Assembly: GCF_040605455.1 (NCBI RefSeq)
Contig: NZ_JBEXCV010000063.1
Span: forward strand, 1-45,204
Source of the DNA: Embleya sp040605455
Lineage (GTDB): Bacteria; Actinomycetota; Actinomycetes; Streptomycetales; Streptomycetaceae
DNA: 45,204 bases
Direction: 5' to 3'
Each line of letters starts with the position of its first letter. The stretch's first letter is position 1. Under the pieces are notes generated by a model that saw only the letters and a list, made by a program, of their open reading frames with translations, searched no databases and was not told where the DNA came from. Shown here piece after piece: positions 25,215 to 33,612 of the stretch. A program made the translations under genes and the position numbers.

Positions 25215-26745
25215 GGATGCTTCCCTGGTTGTCGTGGATCCGCGAGCGGTAGGTGTCGTGGATGCGCCCGCGCCTGGGCTTGAGCTGAGAGGTGAGCAGC
25301 CCGTTTTCGACGCCGAACCCCGGGTGCGCCACCACGACGTAGCGAATCTGCTCGTCCGCGCCGAACGCCGCGTTGGTCCGGGCCAGTTGCTCGGCGATGG
25401 CCTGCTCCTCGGCCGGTCCGACCGGCTCGACGGCGGGCGAGACCACGGCGACGAGATGGGTCTGCGTCGGGCAGAACACCACACACTCCTCGATCGCCGG
25501 GCTGATCTTCATGTGTTCCTCCAGCGGCCGTACGGCGATCTTCCGGCCGTTGTCCAGCACGATCACGTCGTCCGCACGGCCGTGGATGTAGAGGAAGCCG
25601 TCCTCGTCGAGCCGGCCGATGTCGTTGGTGCGGACCGTTCCGTCCGCGGCGAACACACGTTCCGAGACACCGGGCGGCGCCTGCTCGTAGCCTCGGCACA
25701 CCGGGTGCTCGGCGCGCACGTGGATCACACCCTCGGCATCCAACAGCACCTGTTTGCCCGGCAGTACCCGCCCGACGCTGCCCTCCCGGTGCGCGCCGGG
25801 GTGGTTCTTGGCGACGATGCAGGTCTCGTTGAGCCCGTAGCCCTCGAAGATGGGCAGCCCGGCGTCGGTGAAGAAGCGCAACGTGCCGGCGGCGGCCGGC
25901 GCCGAGCCGGTCCACAGGTAGCGGATGCGGTCGCCGAACAACTGCCGGACGGCGTCGCGGCGCGCACCGTCCTCGTCGCCGCCCGCGGCGTCGCCCATCC
26001 GAGCCTGGATGTGCTTCCTGGCACTCTCGAAGAACCCCGGCACGCCCATCACCACCGTCGGCCGGATCAACCGGAGCGCGGGAAAGGCGGACTCGTACGT
26101 GCAGATGGTGACGTCGTGGCCCCACCGCAGCGCGGAGTACGTCCAATACCGCTGCTGCACCACCGACAACGGCAGGAACACGAGCAGGTTGTCGTCGGCG
26201 CCGTGCGCGAACATCTCCTGCACGGCCCGCAGGTCGTCGTCCACGCTGCCGACGCCCGCGGTGAGCGTCTTGGGCTCGCCGGTACTGCCCGAGGTGAGTT
26301 TCAACGACAACACGTCGTCGGGCGAGTACACGATCGGTTCGAGCACCTCCCCGGGACGGGGCCGCTCAGCAGCCGGGCCCACCTCGCCCAGCGACCTGCT
26401 GCCGGGCGCGGTGGGAGCACCGTCGGTGAACAGCACGCTCAGGCGGTAGCGCTCGCACAGACCGGTGTCCGTGTCGAACTTGGCCGGGTCGAAACCCACG
26501 CTCACCGCGCCCAGGCGGATCGCCGCCAGGTCCAGGAGCATCCATTCGAGACAGTTCGCAGCCAGGATGCCGATCCGGTCGCCCCGGCCGATGCCCAGCT
26601 CGCGCAACCACAGCGCGAGCCGACCGGCGCGGGCGTGGAAGTCGGTCAGTTCCACGGTCTCGATCCCGCCGAGGCGGAAGAAGGAGATGTGGTGTCCGGG
26701 GGAGGGGGCCTGCGCGACGAGGCGATTGATCACCGAGTCGGTCAT
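25198..26745 (-). CDS. AMP-dependent acyl/amino-acid ligase
   Basis: A 515-aa adenylating enzyme of the ANL superfamily. The ATP loop reads LKLTSGSTGEPKTLTAG, and the later motifs are YGLNETCIVAK, TNDIGRLDEDGFLYIHGRAD and VLDNGRKIAVRPLEEH. The N-terminal stretch ISFFRLGGIETVELTDFHAR is closest to fatty-acyl-type ligases rather than NRPS A domains. The last residues after GLLTSQLKPRRGRI are short. The start ATG at 26745 overlaps the NRPS stop (ATGA). It most likely activates a carboxylic acid as acyl-AMP and loads the next gene's ACP. The acid is unknown. Confidence 0.87.
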   Translation of the reverse strand: MTDSVINRLVAQAPSPGHHISFFRLGGIETVELTDFHARAGRLALWLRELGIGRGDRIGILAANCLEWMLLDLAAIRLGAVSVGFDPAKFDTDTGLCERYRLSVLFTDGAPTAPGSRSLGEVGPAAERPRPGEVLEPIVYSPDDVLSLKLTSGSTGEPKTLTAGVGSVDDDLRAVQEMFAHGADDNLLVFLPLSVVQQRYWTYSALRWGHDVTICTYESAFPALRLIRPTVVMGVPGFFESARKHIQARMGDAAGGDEDGARRDAVRQLFGDRIRYLWTGSAPAAAGTLRFFTDAGLPIFEGYGLNETCIVAKNHPGAHREGSVGRVLPGKQVLLDAEGVIHVRAEHPVCRGYEQAPPGVSERVFAADGTVRTNDIGRLDEDGFLYIHGRADDVIVLDNGRKIAVRPLEEHMKISPAIEECVVFCPTQTHLVAVVSPAVEPVGPAEEQAIAEQLARTNAAFGADEQIRYVVVAHPGFGVENGLLTSQLKPRRGRIHDTYRSRIHDNQGSIHAVRD

Positions 26746-29700
26746 GTCGCGTCCGCCTCCTTCCCGCTCGTCCCGGCCTTGCGGTCCCTGTCGGCGAGAC
26801 TTCGCTCGATGTGCGTCGCCATGGCCCGCACCGTGTCCACCTCCGGCAGTCGGTCCAGCGTGATGGTCAGGCCGAACTGCTTGCGCACCCCGGCGAGGAT
26901 GCGCGCGGCCACCAGCGAATCGCCGCCCAGGTCGTACAGCGGGCGGGTGACGTCCAGGTCCACGTCCGCGATCCGCAACAACCTCGCCCACAATCCGGTG
27001 ATCCGCAGTTCCAACTCCGAGTCGGCGGCGGTGGGCGCGGCGGAGGACGGCGCGACGGCATCCGCCGCGGCCGTCAATCTCACCCGGTCCACCTTGCCGT
27101 TGCGGGTCAGCGGGAGGCCCGCGTGCCAGTGCACGGCGGCCGGGATCATGTATGGCGGCAGATGCCGGCGCAGCGCCTCGCGCACCGCCTCGACGCCCGG
27201 GCGGCTGTCGCCGGTCGGGACGAGATGGGCGATCAACCGGTCGCCGCGGACGCCGCTTTGCCGGGTGACCACCGCCCGCTCCACGGCAGCCAACGCCACC
27301 AGCCGAGTCTCCACCTCACCGGCCTCGATGCGATAACCGTTGACCTTGATCTGGAAGTCGCCGCGGCCGAGGATGTCGATCTCGCCGTTCGGCAGGTAGC
27401 GACCCAGATCCCCGGTGCGGTACAGGCGTTCGCCGCGCATCGGATCGATGACGAAGCGCTCGGCGGTGAGCGTGTCGTCGCCCCAGTACCCGCGGGCCAG
27501 GCCGACCCCGGCGGCCCAGATCTCTCCGGTGACCCCGTCGGGCAGGTCGCATCGGTGTTCGTCCAGGACGTACGCCCGGTTGTTCGCGTTCGGCCGGCCG
27601 TACGGGATGCTCCGCGAGCCGTCCTCGTCCTTGCCGATCGGGTGCAGCACGTTCCAGATCGTGGTCTCCGTCGGACCGCCCAGCGAGACGATCTCCAGAT
27701 CGGGCTTGAGCCTGCGCAGGTCGGCGGGCAGCGTCGGGGGGATGCGATCCCCGCTCATCATCACCAGGCGCAGCGAGTTCAGCGCATCCGTGCCGTCCGC
27801 CGTCGCCTGGTCCCGCAGCAGCGACACGATTGCCGGAACCGAGTTCCACACGGTCACGCCGCCGTCCTGGCACAACTGCAGCCAGTGCGCGGGGTCGCTC
27901 GCCTTGTCCGCGTCCGGCAGCACCACCGCAGCGCCCGCGCACAGCGCGCCGAAGACGTCGTAGACGGACAGGTCGAAGTTGAACGCGCTGATCCCGAAGA
28001 ACCGGTCCCGCGGCCCGACTCCGAACCGCGCGTTGCAGTCGGCGACCACGTTGGCCACGCTCCTGCGGCTGACCATCACGCCCTTGGGCTCGCCGGTGGT
28101 CCCGGAGGTGTACAGGACGTAGGCCAGGTGTTCGTCGTCCGCGCCGCCGGGCACCGGGCGCGGATCGGGCACCGGGCCGGGCGGAAGCGGGCCGTCCGGG
28201 TCGAGCACCAGGACCTCGCGTCCCGGGTCGTCGCCGTCCCGCGCCGCGGCCGGGTCGGTCAACACCAAGCGGGCTCGCCCGTTGGTGAGCATGTACTGCC
28301 GACGCGACGCCGGAAGCGCGGCGTCGACCGGCAGATAGGCGGCACCGGCCAGCATCGTGGCGAGAATCCCGACGATCTGCGCGGGGCCGCGGTGCAGTAC
28401 GAGCCCGACCGGTTCGTCTGGACCCACCCGCCGGGCCCGCAACCAGGCGGCGGCGTGTGCGGCACGTGCGTACACATCCGCGTAACTCAGCGTCCCGGCC
28501 GAGGTGAGCACGGCCGGCGCGGCCGGCTCGCGCTCCACGTTGGCCAGGAACGCGTCCGTCAACATCCCGGGCGAAGGCAGCGCCGCGGCCGTGGCGTTGG
28601 CCGCCCGGCGCCGTTCGCGCTGGTGCTCGGGAAGCAGGTCGAACGTTTTCGCCGACCACGCCGAGTCGCCCAGGAGGGCGTCGAGCAGCCGTTGGTAGCC
28701 CGACACCAGGTCTTCGACCAGCCCGTCCGGAAACAGCCCGTCGACGCTGTCGAACTGCACCACCACGCCGCCGTGTTGTTCGAAGGCGGAGGTGTCGAGC
28801 CAGACCTGCGGCGTCTGACTCGAGGTGTACACCTCGGGACCGAAGAGTTCCAGGGCCGAACCGTCGATGTCGGCGTGCACGTAGCCGAGCGCGCTGTTGA
28901 ACGTGTACGGCATCTGCCCGCGTGCCGCGCCGTCGCCGCGGCGGGCCAGTTCGCGCATCACCTCGATGCCGGTGAAGTGCCGGTTGTCCAACTCCTGGCG
29001 CAGCCTGGCCTGGAGGGCCCGTGCCCGGTCGAGGAAGGTGGTGTCACGGTCCACGGCGACCTCGACGAGCATCGTCTCGCAGAAGTTGCCGAGGGCGTCG
29101 AAGATGCGCGGGTGGATCGGCGGGCGGTTCGCCACGGTGGTGTTGACGGTGAACCGCGAACCGGCGCCCCACGCCGCGAGGGTGTCCGCGTAGACGGCGA
29201 ACAGCAGTGCCGAGGGGGTGAGTCCGGCCGCGGCCGCCCGGGCCTTGAGCACCGTCCAGGACGGTTCGGCCAGCCGGGCGAAGTGCGCCGAGAAGCGGGG
29301 GGCGACGATCGAGGACGGGCTGGTGCGCAGCGGCAGGTCCGGATACGGGGCGAGGTCGTCCAGCCGGTCCAGCCAGTACCTGCGGGCCCGCTTGGCCGGG
29401 GCACGGGTGCGCGCGGCCTCCAGGGCCGCGACGTAGGCCGCGAAGGAAGCCTCCCCGAGCGGGTCCGAGGTCTCGGCGGCATCGGTGTCCGGATCGGCGT
29501 CGGACCGGTAGGCGGACCACCACTCCCGGAAGAACAGAAACATGCTGATCGCGTCCAGGATCAGCCCGTCGTGGTCGACGTGCAGCACCATGCGGTCGTC
29601 GGCCAGGATCGTCACGTCCGCCGTCAGCAGTGGGGCCCGGTCGGCGGGCAGCATGCGATGCGAGCGCGACTCCCGTTCGGCGAGCCGGTGTTCGTGCCGC

Positions 29701-30128
29701 GCGGACTCGGACGCGCCGCGCACGTCCAGCCGCCCGATGCGTACGTCGACGGCGTCCTCTTGGACCTGTCGGCCGTCGGCGGTGAAGCGGGTCCGCAACG
29801 CGCCGTGTCGCGCCACCACCGCGCGCAGTGCCCGCTCCAGGCGGTCGATGTCCCAGACGCCCTCGATCTCGTGGTAGACGTGGCTGGCCACGTTGCCGAT
29901 CTCGACGTGCTCGCCGCGGCCGACCAGGTAGCTGCGCTGCAGGTCGGTCGGGGCGAAGCCGTCCGGCGCGTCGAGGTGGGCGATCAGTTCGGCCTTGTGC
30001 GCCTTGATCAGGCGCAACAGATCGGCGTCCATGCGCTCGCGCGGCCCCTGCAGGCGCAGATCGGTGCCGGCGGCGGTGATGGTCAGACCCCTCGCCTCGA
30101 TTTCGCGCAGAACCTGCATGTGGCTCAC
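26742..30128 (-). CDS. NRPS module: TubC docking - heterocyclisation - adenylation (Cys predicted) - PCP
   Basis: A 1128-aa single-module NRPS. GTG at 30128 overlaps the upstream stop and has GGAGG before it. Residues 1-52 form a TubC-type docking domain (MQVLREIEARGLTITAAG). Next comes a condensation-like domain whose core is D187-GLIL-D192 in HVDHDGLILDAIS, the DxxxxD motif of heterocyclisation (Cy) domains. The adenylation domain has YTSGTTGEPKGVMVS and ends RNGKVDR. By eye alignment its pocket residues read D-L-Y-N-M-S-L-I-W plus Lys, near the known Cys code. The PCP has GGDSL with Ser1071. No TE or reductase follows. It should add cysteine and close it to a thiazoline. Its docking domain likely receives the carrier domain of the protein encoded just upstream. 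Confidence 0.92.
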   Translation of the reverse strand: MSHMQVLREIEARGLTITAAGTDLRLQGPRERMDADLLRLIKAHKAELIAHLDAPDGFAPTDLQRSYLVGRGEHVEIGNVASHVYHEIEGVWDIDRLERALRAVVARHGALRTRFTADGRQVQEDAVDVRIGRLDVRGASESARHEHRLAERESRSHRMLPADRAPLLTADVTILADDRMVLHVDHDGLILDAISMFLFFREWWSAYRSDADPDTDAAETSDPLGEASFAAYVAALEAARTRAPAKRARRYWLDRLDDLAPYPDLPLRTSPSSIVAPRFSAHFARLAEPSWTVLKARAAAAGLTPSALLFAVYADTLAAWGAGSRFTVNTTVANRPPIHPRIFDALGNFCETMLVEVAVDRDTTFLDRARALQARLRQELDNRHFTGIEVMRELARRGDGAARGQMPYTFNSALGYVHADIDGSALELFGPEVYTSSQTPQVWLDTSAFEQHGGVVVQFDSVDGLFPDGLVEDLVSGYQRLLDALLGDSAWSAKTFDLLPEHQRERRRAANATAAALPSPGMLTDAFLANVEREPAAPAVLTSAGTLSYADVYARAAHAAAWLRARRVGPDEPVGLVLHRGPAQIVGILATMLAGAAYLPVDAALPASRRQYMLTNGRARLVLTDPAAARDGDDPGREVLVLDPDGPLPPGPVPDPRPVPGGADDEHLAYVLYTSGTTGEPKGVMVSRRSVANVVADCNARFGVGPRDRFFGISAFNFDLSVYDVFGALCAGAAVVLPDADKASDPAHWLQLCQDGGVTVWNSVPAIVSLLRDQATADGTDALNSLRLVMMSGDRIPPTLPADLRRLKPDLEIVSLGGPTETTIWNVLHPIGKDEDGSRSIPYGRPNANNRAYVLDEHRCDLPDGVTGEIWAAGVGLARGYWGDDTLTAERFVIDPMRGERLYRTGDLGRYLPNGEIDILGRGDFQIKVNGYRIEAGEVETRLVALAAVERAVVTRQSGVRGDRLIAHLVPTGDSRPGVEAVREALRRHLPPYMIPAAVHWHAGLPLTRNGKVDRVRLTAAADAVAPSSAAPTAADSELELRITGLWARLLRIADVDLDVTRPLYDLGGDSLVAARILAGVRKQFGLTITLDRLPEVDTVRAMATHIERSLADRDRKAGTSGKEADAT

Positions 30129-32455
30129 GCGCGAACCTCCGCGTGTGCGGCGACCACCTCGGGGTCCAGGCCCCGCTCGATGAGCGCGCTCAATTCGGCG
30201 ACGGTGTGCGCGCCGAGCAGGTTTTCGATCGAGACGTCGGCGTCGACCTGCTCGGTGAGCCGGTACTGCAGGGCGATGGCCTGGAGCGACTCCATGCCGA
30301 GCAGCACGAGCGACTTGTCGTGGACGGGCTCGTCGTCCGGCAGACGCAGGAGCTCACGCACCAGGCCGCTGAACCACGGGAGCAACGGCGACGACGGCTG
30401 CCGGCCCGGGGTCCGGTTGGTCTCGTCCGGGTTCGATGCCCGGTCCGGGGGCTGCTCGGATGCCTCCGGAGCCGCGAAGAAGACCCGGCCGGTCAGGTCG
30501 ACGGCGGTGCCGGCGGGCAACAGGTCGACCGAGGTCGGCCATCGGGTGGGCGCAGGTCCGCCGAGGGCGGCCGAGAGGCGGTTCGCGAACCTCGGCATCA
30601 CCGGCGCGACGCACGTGGCCAGCAGCCGCGCGGCCGCGAGTTCGAGGGCGATCGTGGTGCGCGCCTCGTCCTTCCAGGTCGCGACCTCGGCGGCGGGGGC
30701 CTGGCGCCTCGCGAACGTCGTGACGTCCTCGACGATGCCGTTCAGCAGCTCGGCGGCACGGTTGAGCGAGAAGCCGTCCTGGCCGAGAGCGCCGGTCAGC
30801 GCCGAGCGACGCCCCTCCAGCCGGGCCAGGAAGGCCGCGTGTTCGGGTCGCCATACACCCGCGTCCGGCGCGGCGCCGCCGTGCCGCTTGGCGACCCGAT
30901 CACCCAGGTCGTTCAGCCAGTGTTGCCAGCCGCCGACCAGCGTGTCGCGGACGAAGGACTCGTACGCGTCGGGTGCGAAGCTGGTGCGTCGGCCCTCGGG
31001 GCGGGTCAATGCCAGGTAGAAGCGGATGGAGTCGACCGTGCGCGGATTGAGCACGTCCTTGCCCCAGATGGCGTGACCGCGGCTGGTGGAGAACTTGCTG
31101 TCCTCCAGCAGGTAGAACTCGTTGATGTGGTAATCGATGTCCGGACTCCACTGCGGATGAGCGATGCGGTAGAGCGCCGGGATGAACATCGGGTGGAAGA
31201 AGCTGCCGTCCGAACCCAGGAAGTGCACGATCTTCCAGTCGGCATCGGGTGCGTCCGCGTCCCAGTCCCGGCCCAGATCCCGGCCGAGCGCGCCGATGCC
31301 GTACAGGATGCTGAAGGCGTAGTCCAACCAGGACCAGATGACCTGGCCCGGCACATCGGACTCGGCGGGTGCGACACCCCATTCGGCCGGGTGCGTGAGC
31401 GGGATGTCCAACCGCTCGCGGTGGGCCAGCCGTTCGGCCAGTTCCTGCACCGCGGCCGGGACCCGCCCGAGCCGGTGGTGCTCGGTGATCTCCTTCCCGA
31501 GTTCGTGCAGCGGGAGGGTGTAGCGGGTGATCGCACCCTCGCGGGGCGCGACATCGGACCCGGCCGAGCGCGGCCCGATCAGGTCGGTGCAGACGTTGGG
31601 TTCCAGGCACGCCTCGCACACGTTCCCGCCGCTTTCGCTGCCGCAGGCGGGGCAGTCGCCGCTGACGCCCGACTCGTACAGATACTCCCCGGTGTCGGCG
31701 GCGAACAGTGCGATGCCCTCCCGGGGCGCCACGACGCCCGAGGCGGTCAGCCGGGAGAAGAACGCGCGCAGGGCGGCCGGGTAGTCGGCGTCCCGACTGG
31801 TCGCGGTGTACCGGTGTACGTCGATGTCCATCAGTTCGAGGGTGGCCAGGATCTCGGCGCTGTAGTGCGCGGCGGTCTGTGCCGGGGTCCGACCCTCGCG
31901 ACGCGCGGCGGCCACGACGTAGTTCTGGTAGTCGTCGCTGCCGGTGATGTGCCAGGCCTCGGCGCCGAGCATGCGCTGATGGCGGACGAAGACGTCGGCG
32001 CCGAAGAACGGGCCGGACAGGTGTCCCAGGTGCAGGTCCCCGTTGGGGGTCGGCGCGGAGGAGAAGACGAACAGCGGGCGCTTGCCGAAGCCTCGGTGCC
32101 CGGTGTCGTTCGCCGCGTGTACCGCGCGTACGCCGTCGCGCCAGTAGAAGCTGACGAAGAGTAGAGGGGTGTCGCCGGTGTTGTGCACCGAATGTGTCTC
32201 GAACGGCTCGAACCGGGCGATGGAGGAGGCGGAGACCGGATGGCGTTCGCCGTCGACGGTCAACTCGCCCGTGCCCGCGACGAACACCCACGTCTCCGTC
32301 TCGTCGTGCTGGTGCGCCTCCGAACGGGCGCCGGGCGCGACGTCGATCCAGGTCGCGCCCACACCCGCCGGTGCCGCGGAGCCCTCCTCGACGGCGACCA
32401 CCTCGACGCCCTGCGCGGCGGATCGGCCATCGGTGCCGTAGGTGCTGATCTTCAC
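30125..32455 (-). CDS. cupin - methionyl-tRNA-synthetase-like hydrazine synthetase fused to a carrier domain
   Basis: A 776-aa fusion. GTG at 32455, with AAAGGAG upstream, overlaps the previous stop by one base. Residues ~25-105 are a cupin with His48, His50, Glu54 and His91 as likely metal ligands (SEAHQHDETETW, THSVHN). Residues ~125-640 follow class I MetRS: HLGH at 142-145, zinc-knuckle Cys268/271/280/283, and KFSTS at 454-458. In the s56-p1 and triacsin pathways such cupin-MetRS proteins couple N6-hydroxylysine to an amino acid, forming an N-N bond. Residues ~690-765 add a carrier domain with Ser723 in LLGMESLQAIALQYRL (Glu where Asp is usual). I do not know this carrier fusion from the described examples. 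It could hold the hydrazino product for the NRPS. Confidence 0.9.
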   Translation of the reverse strand: MKISTYGTDGRSAAQGVEVVAVEEGSAAPAGVGATWIDVAPGARSEAHQHDETETWVFVAGTGELTVDGERHPVSASSIARFEPFETHSVHNTGDTPLLFVSFYWRDGVRAVHAANDTGHRGFGKRPLFVFSSAPTPNGDLHLGHLSGPFFGADVFVRHQRMLGAEAWHITGSDDYQNYVVAAARREGRTPAQTAAHYSAEILATLELMDIDVHRYTATSRDADYPAALRAFFSRLTASGVVAPREGIALFAADTGEYLYESGVSGDCPACGSESGGNVCEACLEPNVCTDLIGPRSAGSDVAPREGAITRYTLPLHELGKEITEHHRLGRVPAAVQELAERLAHRERLDIPLTHPAEWGVAPAESDVPGQVIWSWLDYAFSILYGIGALGRDLGRDWDADAPDADWKIVHFLGSDGSFFHPMFIPALYRIAHPQWSPDIDYHINEFYLLEDSKFSTSRGHAIWGKDVLNPRTVDSIRFYLALTRPEGRRTSFAPDAYESFVRDTLVGGWQHWLNDLGDRVAKRHGGAAPDAGVWRPEHAAFLARLEGRRSALTGALGQDGFSLNRAAELLNGIVEDVTTFARRQAPAAEVATWKDEARTTIALELAAARLLATCVAPVMPRFANRLSAALGGPAPTRWPTSVDLLPAGTAVDLTGRVFFAAPEASEQPPDRASNPDETNRTPGRQPSSPLLPWFSGLVRELLRLPDDEPVHDKSLVLLGMESLQAIALQYRLTEQVDADVSIENLLGAHTVAELSALIERGLDPEVVAAHAEVRA

Positions 32456-33612
32456 TACCGACTCCTTTGCTTCGCCGGCGCGTGCGGCGGCTTGGGGGGC
32501 AGGTGCAGCAGGTCCGCGGCTTCCGCCGCGATCGCCGGGGCGAGCCGGTAGCCGGAGCCGTTGGCGGCGCCCGCGAAGACGACGTGTCCGCCGTCGAGTA
32601 CGCGCACCTCCGGTTCGCCGGTGATGCTGTACGCGTCACAGAACACGCGGCCCGAAACGCATCGTCGGGCCGACTCGGGGGCGTGCCGGCGCAGACTCGC
32701 GTGCGCTTCGTCGACGTCGTCGGGAGACAGTCCGTCGACCGCTTCGTCGGGATCGACGTCCCAGGTCGTGCAGGTGTAGCTGAACAGCCAGTGCCCCGGT
32801 TCGTGCAGGGGCAGCAAAAAGGCGTCCTCGTCCTGGAAGACCACAGCCCGGTCGGCCCGGGTCGGGACCCGGTCGATGTGCAGGGCGACGATCTTCTTGA
32901 CCCGGGCGCCGAGCGGGGCGACCAGTTCGCGCCAGGCGGGGTCGGCGACCCAGGGGCCCGGCGCGAGGACCACCCGCCCCGCGATCAGCGTCTCGCCGGT
33001 GCCCAGACGCAGCTCGACGTGACCGGTGCGGGCATCGTCTTCGTCCGCGCCCGGGCCTTCGGCGCCGGGGTCCCGCCGGCCGATCGTGCGCACGGCGTCC
33101 ACCCGGACGCCCTCGCGCAGGGTCACCCGGGAACGCAGCTCACGGGTGAGGTCCCGGACCAGCGCGTACACATCGGCGTACTGACCGCCTCGGCAGTCCC
33201 AGATCTGCGCGTTCTCGGGAAGGCGCAGATCGGGCCGGCCGGTCGGCTCGTGGCCGGACAGCGTGTGGACGCGGGTCAGTTCGGCGCTGTCGAGGTAGAT
33301 CTCGCGCAGTCGCGGCGCGCTCGTGGGCGACGCCACCACCGACATGGGCACCGGGTAAATCGGCAGCTCGGGGGCGTCGGCCTTGAGCCCGGCGTAGTAG
33401 TCCTGGCTGTACCGCGTCATCCGCCGCACACGCTCCGTCGCACCGCGCGGGCAGTGCAGACCCGCCGATCGACGGCTCGCGCCGGTGCCGGCCGTGTCCC
33501 GATCCAGGAGCACGACCGATGCCTGCGGTGCGCGTGCGGTGATCTCCCGAGCGACCAGGCAACCGACGATACCGGCGCCGACGACGGCCACGTCGGTGCG
33601 GCCGGGAGTCAC
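32455..33612 (-). CDS. FAD-dependent amino-acid oxidase-like enzyme, hydrazino-acid releasing
   Basis: A 385-aa D-amino-acid oxidase-fold flavoprotein. GTG at 33612 overlaps the hydroxylase stop (GTGA). The FAD dinucleotide loop VAVVGAGIVGCLVAREI lies at the N-terminus, followed by VVLLDRDTAGTGASRRSAGL. VLAPGPWVADPAW and the end HVVFAGAANGSGYRLAPAI are typical of the fold. In the lysine-based hydrazine routes such an oxidase cleaves the N6-substituted lysine hydrazine, giving a hydrazino acid (such as hydrazinoacetate) and 2-aminoadipate 6-semialdehyde. Its place between hydroxylase and synthetase matches that function. Confidence 0.85.
   Translation of the reverse strand: MTPGRTDVAVVGAGIVGCLVAREITARAPQASVVLLDRDTAGTGASRRSAGLHCPRGATERVRRMTRYSQDYYAGLKADAPELPIYPVPMSVVASPTSAPRLREIYLDSAELTRVHTLSGHEPTGRPDLRLPENAQIWDCRGGQYADVYALVRDLTRELRSRVTLREGVRVDAVRTIGRRDPGAEGPGADEDDARTGHVELRLGTGETLIAGRVVLAPGPWVADPAWRELVAPLGARVKKIVALHIDRVPTRADRAVVFQDEDAFLLPLHEPGHWLFSYTCTTWDVDPDEAVDGLSPDDVDEAHASLRRHAPESARRCVSGRVFCDAYSITGEPEVRVLDGGHVVFAGAANGSGYRLAPAIAAEAADLLHLPPKPPHAPAKQRSR

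Noticed and set aside
26811..31019. A 1402-codon plus-strand open frame opposite the NRPS and MetRS genes
   Set aside because: It is the antisense shadow of genes with clear domains; its translation is Arg/Gly/Val/His-rich with no domain or ribosome binding site.
30125..32455. Reading the MetRS-like gene as a true methionyl-tRNA synthetase or resistance copy
   Set aside because: The N-terminal cupin, C-terminal carrier domain and the adjacent lysine hydroxylase and oxidase fit hydrazine synthesis instead.
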